From contig JBFEYJ010000196.1 of NCBI GenBank assembly GCA_041562215.1, positions 1-5,493 of the forward strand: DNA of 5,493 nt. The letters are read 5' to 3'. Below are positions 1 to 5,226 of the stretch, one piece after another (the stretch's first letter is position 1; each line of letters starts with the position of its first letter). Both the position numbers and the translations under genes were made by a program. Source of the DNA: JBFEYJ01 sp041562215 (lineage in GTDB: Bacteria > Pseudomonadota > Gammaproteobacteria > Thiohalomonadales > Thiohalomonadaceae). The notes below the pieces were generated by a model. It made no database searches. It was not told where the DNA came from and saw only the letters and a list, made by a program, of their open reading frames with translations.

Positions 1-199
1 AGCGTGGCAGTAACGAAAATGCCAATGGTGTTCTAAGGCGGTTTCTTCCTAAAGGAAGCGACTTTTCTAGGCTGACGCCGCAGCGACTGAGAAAGATTGT
101 GGCATGGATGAACAACCGGCCACTAAAGTGCCTGGGTTGGCGTACTCCATTCGAGGTCCACTACGGGGTAAGCGTTGCACTTGTTACTTGAATTCGCGG
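1..199 (+). mobile_element. Right end of an IS30-family insertion sequence (left part outside window)
   Basis: The window begins inside an IS30-type element. What is seen is the 3' end of its transposase gene, followed within a few bases by an element-end-like tail (cacttgttacttgaattcgc, about 177-196). IS30-family genes usually run almost into the right terminal repeat, as here. From position 200 the sequence switches abruptly to codons of a different transposase family (ISAs1), which places the right boundary at about 196-199. The left terminal repeat and target duplication cannot be checked because they lie outside the window, so the exact end is an inference. Confidence 0.75.
3..191 (+). 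CDS. IS30-family transposase, C-terminal fragment cut by the window edge
   Basis: This is the last 62 codons of a DDE transposase, read in frame 3 and ending in TGA at 189-191. The fragment opens with RGSNENANG (fragment residues 1-9). In the IS30 family this motif carries the third catalytic acidic residue, here E5 of the fragment. It continues with LRRFLPKGSDFS, then the IVAWMNNRPLKCLGWRTPFEV block (about residues 32-52), which is the usual C-terminal signature (NNRPxKxLGxxTPxE). There is no frameshift or premature stop in the visible part, so the copy could be intact, but most of the gene is to the left of the window. The enzyme would catalyse cut-out and insertion of its own element. The family assignment is strong; whether the copy is active is unknown. 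Confidence 0.9.
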   Translation, partial: RGSNENANGVLRRFLPKGSDFSRLTPQRLRKIVAWMNNRPLKCLGWRTPFEVHYGVSVALVT

Positions 200-838
200 T
201 CCAATGAAGTTACCGCCGTTCCTGAACTATTGGCGTTTCTGGCTCTGGAGGTCTTACCATCACTATCGATACGATTAGCTGTCAGCGACAACTTACCGTG
301 CAAACCGTTGACCAAGCTGCTGCATTCCCTGCTGGTGGTCAAAGACAACCTGCGAACGTTGAGTGATGTAATCAGGGATTTTTTATCATCGCTAAAGCCA
401 GTGAATTCAAAGCTGTCCAATTTGACTTACATGAAATCACTGACAGCACCCATGGGCGAGTCGAGTATTGGCGCTATGGAGTCAGTGGTTGACTGAAAAC
501 CGTTGGGGCCAGTGACAAATACGAGGGATTGTTTAGCATCATCATTCTTGAAGTGAACACCATGTCGGCACCGAGCTGAACATAAAGGAGAGGCATATCT
601 ATCTTTCCTCCCGGATAGCCAATGCTAATCACATGGCCGTGGCAAAGCGCGGCCACTGCAGCACTCAAAATGGCTGTCACTGGGTGCTGAATTACTTTCA
701 ATGAAGATTAGTTTCGGATCCGACTGAATCATTGCGCAGAAAATTTCTACCACCCTGCGCCAGCCGGAACTCAGCGTACTGAAACGTGATAGCATCAAGA
801 TCAGATGCGAAAAAATGCATCAGAGCTTTGCAAAATGA
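200..838 (+). pseudogene. Degraded ISAs1-family transposase, C-terminal half, many frameshifts
   Basis: Pieces of one ISAs1-type (H-repeat-like) transposase appear in the right order but in changing frames. SNEVTAVPELL is at 200-250 (frame 2). TITIDTISCQ is at 256-285 (frame 1); its Asp matches the catalytic Asp of the family's TIDAMGCQ motif. LLVVKDNLRTLSDVIRDFL is at about 320-385 (frame 2). HEITDSTHGRVEYWRYGVS is at 430-486 (frame 1), and QWLTENRWG at 483-509 (frame 3). At 591-701 (frame 3) come YLSSRIANA, GHCSTQNGCHW and VLNYF, matching the family's HWGIENxLHWxLDVxF block. An AEN-containing piece with an internal TAG is at 700-757 (frame 1), and LKRDSIKIRCEK runs to a TGA at 836-838 (frame 2). 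At least six frame changes, in-frame stops and a Gln where IEN has its conserved Glu show a dead copy. The N-terminal half is missing, interrupted by the IS30-family element. Family recognition is from remembered motifs, not a search. Confidence 0.82.
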
Positions 839-1222
839 TTCGTGCCACTCACAACATCATTAATGTCGTATTGTAATAGGTTCGTTAGCCTGGACTGCAC
901 CTATTCTTACATTCCGGCCAACTTCATGTGACAGTACGTAATCTTCACCCGTTCTTTAGTGAAGAGTGAGTCTATTTCACGGCAGGATGATCGCTTGCAG
1001 GGATGAGGTTTACGGATATGCTGAACTAGCCGAAGAACTTGCAGGCTTATACCTTGTGCGCTTTTTTAAGCTCGTCTTGGTGCCCCGCGTAACTGAGAAG
1101 TAAAGACGCAGCGCAAGGCGAGAGGCTGCATCTGCTCAAGTCGTTGCGGAATAGAAACACCCGCTTGTATCGCTTGCGCACACAATGACAATGACGTACA
1201 CATCGTATGTAATAACGGCAAC
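839..1222. other. 384 bp without a supportable gene, between IS debris and the sspB terminator
   Basis: No open frame here has a recognisable domain or a convincing ribosome binding site. The longest minus-strand frame (about 66 codons, 1047-1247) runs through the sspB terminator and reads as low-complexity Arg/Cys/Ser-rich sequence. The first few dozen bases after 838 may still belong to the non-coding tail of the ISAs1-family element, but I cannot place its terminal repeat. The rest may be decayed mobile or intergenic DNA. I see no tRNA, no tandem repeat and no CRISPR-like repeat. Confidence 0.5.
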
Positions 1223-1245
1223 AAAAAGGGCCTCTTTCGAGACCC
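1223..1245 (-). terminator. Rho-independent terminator downstream of sspB
   Basis: Read on the minus strand, GGGTCTC-GAAA-GAGGCCC forms a 7-bp stem, including one G-U wobble, closed by a GAAA tetraloop. It is followed at once by TTTTT (plus-strand A run 1223-1227). The stem starts 11 nt after the sspB stop codon, the expected place for the end of the sspAB transcript. The arms are plus-strand 1228-1234 and 1239-1245. Confidence 0.85.
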
Positions 1246-1256
1246 ATTTATATAAA

Positions 1257-1640
1257 CTACTTCACCACCCTCAGTGCCGGACGTTTGGATTTCTCCTCCT
1301 CTGGCGTTGGTGGGGGCTCATCACCTCCCCCATCCTCGTCGGTGAAGACCATTCCCTTGCCGTTCTCGCGAGCGTAGATGGCAAGTACCGACATCACCGG
1401 CACACTGACGTGCATCGGATTGCCGCTGAAGCGTGCATCCAGCTCCACGAGTTCATTACCCAACTCCAGGTTTTGTACGGCGGAAGGAGTGATGTTGAGG
1501 ACGATCTTCCCGCCTTCCACGAACTGCCTAGGCACGACAACCGACTCATCATCGGCATTAACCAGAATGTAGGGTGTTTGTCCATTGTCGACGATCCACT
1601 CATAAAGTGCGCGGATCAGATAAGGTCGGCTAGGTGACAT
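1257..1640 (-). CDS. sspB: SspB, ClpXP protease specificity-enhancing factor
   Basis: This adaptor delivers ssrA-tagged (and some other) proteins to the ClpXP protease in the cytoplasm. The 127-residue product starts MSPSRPYLIRALYEWIVDNG, with TPYILVN and VVVPRQFV next. This is the conserved substrate-binding core (about residues 3-98), which includes the NLELGNELVELDARFSG and VSVPVMSVLAIYARENG strands. An acidic Gly/Pro/Glu-rich linker (about 101-119) leads to the C-terminal RPALRVVK (120-127), which in E. coli SspB is the tail that docks on the ClpX N domain. The linker is shorter than in E. coli SspB (about 165 aa in total). I chose the ATG at 1640 because family members start just before the SxxPYL segment. 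A TTG 33 nt upstream would add an atypical extension and would overlap the inverted repeat at 1661-1689. The upstream Shine-Dalgarno is weak. The gene follows sspA by 60 bp and is probably cotranscribed with it. Confidence 0.96.
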   Translation of the reverse strand: MSPSRPYLIRALYEWIVDNGQTPYILVNADDESVVVPRQFVEGGKIVLNITPSAVQNLELGNELVELDARFSGNPMHVSVPVMSVLAIYARENGKGMVFTDEDGGGDEPPPTPEEEKSKRPALRVVK

Positions 1641-1660
1641 TGTTGATCTGCTCGGAATCG

Positions 1661-1689
1661 GCACAGGTGGCAAAATTAGCCACCTGTGC
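1661..1689 (-). repeat. Perfect 11-bp inverted repeat between sspA and sspB
   Basis: The arm gcacaggtggc (1661-1671) and its exact complement gccacctgtgc (1679-1689) flank the 7-base A/T-rich spacer aaaatta. In the sspA-sspB transcript this would fold into a stable hairpin starting 11 nt after the sspA stop and ending 20 nt before the sspB ATG. Neither side has a U run, so it does not look like a standard intrinsic terminator. Possible roles are an RNA-stability or processing element, or control of sspB translation. A DNA-binding palindrome is also possible. Confidence 0.85.
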
Positions 1690-1700
1690 AGTTTAGATAA

Positions 1701-2327
1701 TTAGTCGCGCATTTCGCGCTCAGCTTCACTCAGGCTGGCCTGGAAGGATTCGCGTGCAAAAATGCGATCGGCATAGCCCAACAGTGGAGCGGCTTGCTTA
1801 GGTAAAGCGATATTCAACGCAGGCAATCTCCATAGCAAAGGCGCCAGAGCACAATCCACCAGTGAAAACTCATCGCTGAGAAAATACGGCTTTTGCTCGA
1901 AGATCGGACTCACCATGACCAGGTTATCTCGGATCTCCTTTTTCGCCTTAGCGACAGCCTTTTCTCCGCCGGTCAACACGATATCGAGCTGACCATATAG
2001 ATCCTCTTCGATACGGTGCAGCATGAGGCGGTTATTGGCACGGGAAACAGGATCAACGGGCATCAATGGCGGGTGCGGGAAGCGCTCGTCCAGATACTCC
2101 ATGATTACCTGGGAGTTGTAGAGCACGAGATCGCGATCCACCAACGTCGGTACCGTATTATAGGGATTGAGGTCGATTAGATCTTCTGGCAGATTTGCAG
2201 CATCAACAGGCACGATGTCTACGTTGATACCCTTCTCAGCCAGCACGATGCGGACCCGATGGCTGTAGACATCGGAATCACCGGAAAAAAGTGTCATTAC
2301 AGAGCGTCGGTTCGCCACCACACCCAT
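1701..2327 (-). CDS. sspA: SspA, stringent starvation protein A (RNA polymerase-associated, GST fold)
   Basis: SspA binds RNA polymerase and, in E. coli, affects stationary-phase, acid-stress and phage P1 late transcription. The 208-residue product has the glutathione-S-transferase fold without the usual enzymatic role. The thioredoxin-like N-terminal domain (about 9-87) has RSVMTLFSGDSDVYSHRVRI at the start and the cis-Pro TVP at 58-60. An all-helical C-terminal domain (about 92-205) contains PYFLSDEFSLVDCALAPLLWRLP (about 147-169) and ends SEAEREMRD. The exposed FPHPPLMP segment (83-90) includes the Pro-His-Pro pocket (84-86) known to matter for E. coli SspA function. The length matches the family. 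The ATG at 2327 has AGGAG at plus-strand 2334-2338, 6 nt upstream. It lies downstream of petC, as in many beta/gammaproteobacteria, and ahead of sspB. Confidence 0.97.
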   Translation of the reverse strand: MGVVANRRSVMTLFSGDSDVYSHRVRIVLAEKGINVDIVPVDAANLPEDLIDLNPYNTVPTLVDRDLVLYNSQVIMEYLDERFPHPPLMPVDPVSRANNRLMLHRIEEDLYGQLDIVLTGGEKAVAKAKKEIRDNLVMVSPIFEQKPYFLSDEFSLVDCALAPLLWRLPALNIALPKQAAPLLGYADRIFARESFQASLSEAEREMRD

Positions 2328-2361
2328 CTCAATCTCCTGAATAGAAGTTCTAACAACAGAA

Positions 2362-2382
2362 AGGGGGGCACCAAGCCCCCCT
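2362..2382 (-). terminator. GC-rich terminator-like hairpin between petC and sspA
   Basis: On the minus strand AGGGGGGC-TTGGT-GCCCCCCT makes a perfect 8-bp stem with a 5-nt loop (plus arms 2362-2369 and 2375-2382). It is followed by TTTCTGTTGTT (including the T pairing A2362), a partly broken U-rich tail. It lies 88 nt after the petC stop and only 34 nt before the sspA ATG. It could end or attenuate the petABC transcript, letting only a fraction of polymerases through to sspA. The imperfect U run leaves the efficiency open. Confidence 0.65.
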
Positions 2383-2395
2383 CAAATTAATCCTA

Positions 2396-2426
2396 GTCCC
2401 GGTAACCTGTTTAGGGCTTTCGGGAC
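2396..2426 (-). other. Second, weaker hairpin in the petC-sspA gap
   Basis: gtcccg (2396-2401) is exactly complementary to cgggac (2421-2426). The 19-nt interval contains a nested 3-bp cct/agg pairing (2406-2408 with 2413-2415, GTTT loop on the plus strand). No U run follows on either strand. It sits just upstream, in minus-strand sense, of the GC-rich hairpin at 2362-2382. The two could act together in the sspA leader, but the pairing is modest and may be chance. Confidence 0.4.
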
Positions 2427-2439
2427 GGGCCGATTGTTT

Positions 2440-2448
2440 ATTTTAACA
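2440..2448 (-). promoter_or_regulatory. Possible extended -10 promoter for sspA
   Basis: On the minus strand TGTTAAAAT (2448 down to 2440) fits an extended -10 (TGnTATAAT with one mismatch) in an A/T-rich patch just after the petC stop. No good -35 hexamer is visible about 17 bp upstream. If used, transcription would start near 2433 and the sspA mRNA would carry a leader of about 105 nt containing both hairpins. This is a weak call from one motif. Confidence 0.3.
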
Positions 2449-2470
2449 CAACCTAACCGGTTTCAGGATT

Positions 2471-3208
2471 TTAGTGGATATCTTTCCAGTATTCCTTCTT
2501 CAGCGCATAAGCGAAAACAAAGAAAATAGCCAGGAACAGGAGTACCCAAATACCCAAACGCTGACGCTCAAGCTTAATCGGCTCACCGGTGTAGGTAAGG
2601 AACGCGGTCAAGTCACGAGCAGCCTGGTCGTATTCAGACTCGGTCATCGAGCCTGGCTTGACCATCTCGTAACCGGCGATCATGGACGTCTCGTTACCCT
2701 CGTGATCCACCACGGTCTTGTGGATAGGCTTCTTCAGACCTTCCAGCTCCCACAGCACATGGGGCATGCCCACCTCAGGAAATACTTCGTTGTTCACACC
2801 GAAGGGGCGCTTTTCGTCGACGTAGAAAGTTTTCAAGTAGGTGTAGATATAATCCACGCCACGGGCACGAGTGATAACACTCAGGTCCGGAGGAGGATTA
2901 CCAAACCAGCGCTTGGCATCGGCCTGTGGCATGGCGATGGTCATGGTTTCACCCACCTTTTCACCGGCGAACATCAGGTTTTCCCGGACTTGATCATCAG
3001 TAAGACCGATATCACGCCCCATACGGTTGTAACGCTGATAGGCAGCCGAGTGGCAGCTCAAACAGTAGTTAGCAAACAGCTTGGCGCCACGCTGCAAGGA
3101 GGCCTTATCGCTCAGATCGATATTGGCATGCTCCAGGTGCGGGCCTGCACCGGAAGCCATGACGGCTGCCGGCAGTGCGAACATTAATGCAATAATCAGT
3201 TTTTTCAT
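2471..3208 (-). CDS. petC: Cytochrome c1, ubiquinol-cytochrome c reductase subunit
   Basis: This subunit passes electrons from the Rieske centre to soluble or membrane-bound cytochrome c on the periplasmic side. The 245-residue product begins with a Sec signal peptide (MKKLIIALMFALPAAVMA, likely cleaved after A18). Next is the heme-c attachment motif CLSCH at 49-53, with H53 as axial ligand, in the NYCLSCHSAAYQRYNRMGRD context typical of c1. The second axial ligand is probably M148 in EVFPEVGMPHVLWELEG. NPPPDLSVITRARGVDYIYTYL (104-125) is the conserved family core. A single C-terminal membrane helix (about 218-236) ending KKEYWKDIH anchors it with a short cytoplasmic tail. The ATG overlaps the petB stop in an ATGA junction (4 nt), with GAGAGGG at plus-strand 3217-3223. 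It is the last gene of the bc1 operon. Confidence 0.98.
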   Translation of the reverse strand: MKKLIIALMFALPAAVMASGAGPHLEHANIDLSDKASLQRGAKLFANYCLSCHSAAYQRYNRMGRDIGLTDDQVRENLMFAGEKVGETMTIAMPQADAKRWFGNPPPDLSVITRARGVDYIYTYLKTFYVDEKRPFGVNNEVFPEVGMPHVLWELEGLKKPIHKTVVDHEGNETSMIAGYEMVKPGSMTESEYDQAARDLTAFLTYTGEPIKLERQRLGIWVLLFLAIFFVFAYALKKEYWKDIH

Positions 3209-4440
3209 TCTGTCACCCTCTCCGGAACCGGCTTGGTCTTTTCAAACTTCGGAATAATCGCCAGGGCTGCGAAGAACACGAAGTAATAAACAGTGCCGAT
3301 CTGCGCCAAAAGCTTGTACAGGTCGGTGGTCGGTTTCATGCCGAGGTAACCCAGCATGATGAAGTTGGCCACAAACAGGAACAACAGCACCTTGAAACAC
3401 AGGCCACGGTAACGGATGGATTTGACCGGGCTGCGGTCAATCCAGGGCAGGAAGAACAGAATCACAACCGCAGCACCCATTGCCATAACACCGGGGAAGG
3501 CAGAACCCGCGATAGAGGGTACCGCACGCAGGATGGCGTAGAACGGCGTGAAATACCATACCGGAGCGATATGCGCAGGTGTTTTCAACGGGTTGGCCGG
3601 CTCGAAGTTCGGGTGCTCAATGAAGAAGCCTCCCATCTCCGGTGCGAAGAAGACGATGGCGAAGAAGATCATCAGGAAGACGACCACGCCAACGATGTCC
3701 TTCACAGTGTAATAGGGGTGGAAGGGAATGCCGTCGAGCGGCTTGCCGTCCGGGCCCTTGTGCTTCTTGATTTCAACGCCGTCCGGGTTGTTGGAGCCAA
3801 CCTCGTGAAGCGCGATCACATGGGCTACCACCAGTCCAACCAGTACCAGAGGCACTGCAATAACGTGGAAAGCAAAGAAGCGGTTCAGGGTCGCATCGGA
3901 GACAACGAAGTCACCGCGAATCCACAGTGACAACTCTTCACCGACAAACGGTACGGCAGAGAACAGGTTAACAATTACCTGTGCGCCCCAGTATGACATC
4001 TGGCCCCAGGGCAGCAGGTAGCCGAAGAAGGCCTCTGCCATAAGCGCCAAGTAGATGAGGCAGCCGAAGATCCAAATCAGTTCGCGTGGAGCCTTGTAGG
4101 AACCGTACAGCAGTCCACGGAACATGTGCAGGTAGACCACGGCGAAGAAGGCGGATGCACCGGTGGAGTGGACATACCGAATCAACCAGCCCCAGTCCAC
4201 ATCACGCATGATGTATTCGACAGAGCCGAAGGCCAGGTTGCCATCGGGTTTGTAGCTCATGGTCAGGAAGATACCGCTAACAATCTGGATAACCAGTACC
4301 AGCAGCGCCAGAGAGCCGAAGAAGTACCAGAAGTTGAAGTTCTTCGGTGCGTAATACTCAGATAGGTGTTCCTTCCACATCTTGGTCAGCGGGAAGCGGG
4401 CGTCCACCCAGCCCAGCAGTTGCGTCATCATGCCGTTCAT
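3205..4440 (-). CDS. petB: Cytochrome b, ubiquinol-cytochrome c reductase subunit
   Basis: This is the membrane core of the bc1 complex. It carries both b hemes and the quinol-oxidising (Qo) and quinone-reducing (Qi) sites. The product is 411 residues with about eight membrane helices. The heme ligand pairs are visible: H91 and H105 in helix B (HSTGASAFFAVVYLH), and H192 and H207 in helix D (FHVIAVPLVLVGLVVAH). GYLLPWGQMSYWGAQVI (140-156) is the Qo-side segment. The Qo signature is PVWY at 293-296 rather than the PEWY of mitochondria and alphaproteobacteria. The b/c1 C-terminal domain (about 245-395) is fused in the same chain, as in bc1 rather than b6f complexes. The ATG at 4440 has GGAGG at plus-strand 4450-4454, 9 nt upstream, and shares its A with the petA stop (TAATG). 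Internal Met4/Met5 are less well placed. Confidence 0.98.
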   Translation of the reverse strand: MNGMMTQLLGWVDARFPLTKMWKEHLSEYYAPKNFNFWYFFGSLALLVLVIQIVSGIFLTMSYKPDGNLAFGSVEYIMRDVDWGWLIRYVHSTGASAFFAVVYLHMFRGLLYGSYKAPRELIWIFGCLIYLALMAEAFFGYLLPWGQMSYWGAQVIVNLFSAVPFVGEELSLWIRGDFVVSDATLNRFFAFHVIAVPLVLVGLVVAHVIALHEVGSNNPDGVEIKKHKGPDGKPLDGIPFHPYYTVKDIVGVVVFLMIFFAIVFFAPEMGGFFIEHPNFEPANPLKTPAHIAPVWYFTPFYAILRAVPSIAGSAFPGVMAMGAAVVILFFLPWIDRSPVKSIRYRGLCFKVLLFLFVANFIMLGYLGMKPTTDLYKLLAQIGTVYYFVFFAALAIIPKFEKTKPVPERVTE

Positions 4441-5045
4441 TATGCTGCGCCTCCATCGTCACCCACCAGGATTTGGCTTTCGGTCAGGAACATGTAGGGC
4501 GGTACCTCGAGGTTCTTCGGTGCTGGCACGCCGGAGAATACGCGGCCAGCCAGGTCAAACTTGGAGCCATGGCATGGACAGAAGAAGCCGCCTTTCCATT
4601 CAGCACCACCAAGATCCGCAGCACCGATGTCCGGGCGGTAGGTCGGAGAGCAACCGAGGTGAGTGCAGATGCCAACCAGCACAGCATACTCCTGGTGATC
4701 CTCGCGAGTACGGAGCGGATTCTTGGCGTATTCCGGCTGCTGATTGGATCCCTCGCTGGTCGGATCCAGCAGTCGGTCATCAAGGGTCGGCAGATCTTTG
4801 AGGTTCTGCTCGGTACGACGAACAATCCACACGGGCTTGCCGCGCCATTCCACGGTCATCATCTGACCCGGTTCCAGTTTGCTCACATCAGCTTCAACCG
4901 GAGCGCCGGCAGCTTGTGCCCTTGCACTGGGCATCATGGACATCACAAACGGGGTGACTGCGTAACCCGCACCGACGGCACCAACTACAGTGGTGGCAGC
5001 GGTGAGGAAACGGCGTCGACCCTTATCTACGCCTTCTGTGCTCAT
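4440..5045 (-). CDS. petA: Rieske iron-sulfur protein, ubiquinol-cytochrome c reductase subunit
   Basis: This protein takes the first electron from ubiquinol at the Qo site and hands it to cytochrome c1. The 201-residue product begins with a twin-arginine (Tat) type signal-anchor. RRRFL is at 10-14, followed by a hydrophobic stretch (about 15-38) that normally stays as the membrane anchor. A flexible hinge (about 39-50) follows. The periplasmic [2Fe-2S] domain has CTHLGC at 127-132 and CPCHGS at 156-161. C127/H129 and C156/H159 are the expected cluster ligands, and C132/C158 the stabilising disulfide. GGFFCPCHGSKFDLAGRVFSGVPAPKNLEVPPY is the family C-terminal block. The ATG at 5045 is preceded by GGGAG at plus-strand 5053-5057, 7 nt upstream. 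It is first in petABC and has its own promoter candidate upstream. Confidence 0.98.
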   Translation of the reverse strand: MSTEGVDKGRRRFLTAATTVVGAVGAGYAVTPFVMSMMPSARAQAAGAPVEADVSKLEPGQMMTVEWRGKPVWIVRRTEQNLKDLPTLDDRLLDPTSEGSNQQPEYAKNPLRTREDHQEYAVLVGICTHLGCSPTYRPDIGAADLGGAEWKGGFFCPCHGSKFDLAGRVFSGVPAPKNLEVPPYMFLTESQILVGDDGGAA

Positions 5046-5178
5046 TAAGCCTCTCCCAACAATTGTTAAGACTCGAAAAAAATCTGTATACGAGGGAAGT
5101 CCATCACCTACACTACCTCTTCACAGGTAGCTATTAAGTAAATTAGGACGTACTAAAACCCTAAAATAATAGCCGCAT

Positions 5179-5208
5179 ATTATCGTATAAATCTGCGATG
5201 GGGGTCAA
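5179..5208 (-). promoter_or_regulatory. Sigma70-like promoter for petABC
   Basis: On the minus strand TTGACC (plus 5203-5208) and GATAAT (plus 5179-5184) lie 18 bp apart; each has one mismatch to consensus. The predicted start is near 5172, giving a petA leader of about 125 nt. That leader includes a 6-bp hairpin (ctacct 5113-5118 with aggtag 5125-5130) and a 10-bp palindrome aacaattgtt (5058-5067) just upstream of the Shine-Dalgarno. No known regulator site is recognised. The -35 is 18 bp beyond the stop of the upstream gene, so petABC can be an independent unit. Confidence 0.6.
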
Positions 5209-5226
5209 GTTGGGGCGGCCACCGGC

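Noticed and set aside
104..496. A 130-codon plus-strand open frame as a gene
   Set aside because: It starts inside the IS30 transposase in the wrong frame and runs into one frame of the ISAs1 fossil. Only parts of it (about residues 33-49 and 70-96) are real ancestral protein sequence.
943..964. cttcac/gtgaag inverted repeat with a 10-nt spacer
   Set aside because: A 6-bp stem of this kind is expected by chance in non-coding DNA and has no U tract or neighbouring gene to serve.
1047..1247. A 66-codon minus-strand open frame downstream of sspB
   Set aside because: It starts within the sspB terminator, has Arg/Cys/Ser-rich composition and no domain, and I see no good ribosome binding site.
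1641..1673. An upstream TTG start that would lengthen SspB by 11 residues
   Set aside because: The extension (PPVPIPSRST) is unlike the family N-terminus and would place the start inside the perfect inverted repeat. The ATG at 1640 fits the known start.
2474..3187. A 237-codon plus-strand open frame antisense to petC
   Set aside because: It mirrors the codon pattern of petC, has no recognisable domain, and petC is unmistakable on the other strand.
4347..5048. A 233-codon plus-strand open frame antisense to petA and the start of petB
   Set aside because: It is a shadow of the Rieske gene; the product shows no family features.
5113..5130. The petA leader hairpin as an intrinsic terminator
   Set aside because: The stem is only 6 bp, and no U run follows it directly; the T7 run is about 30 nt further on.
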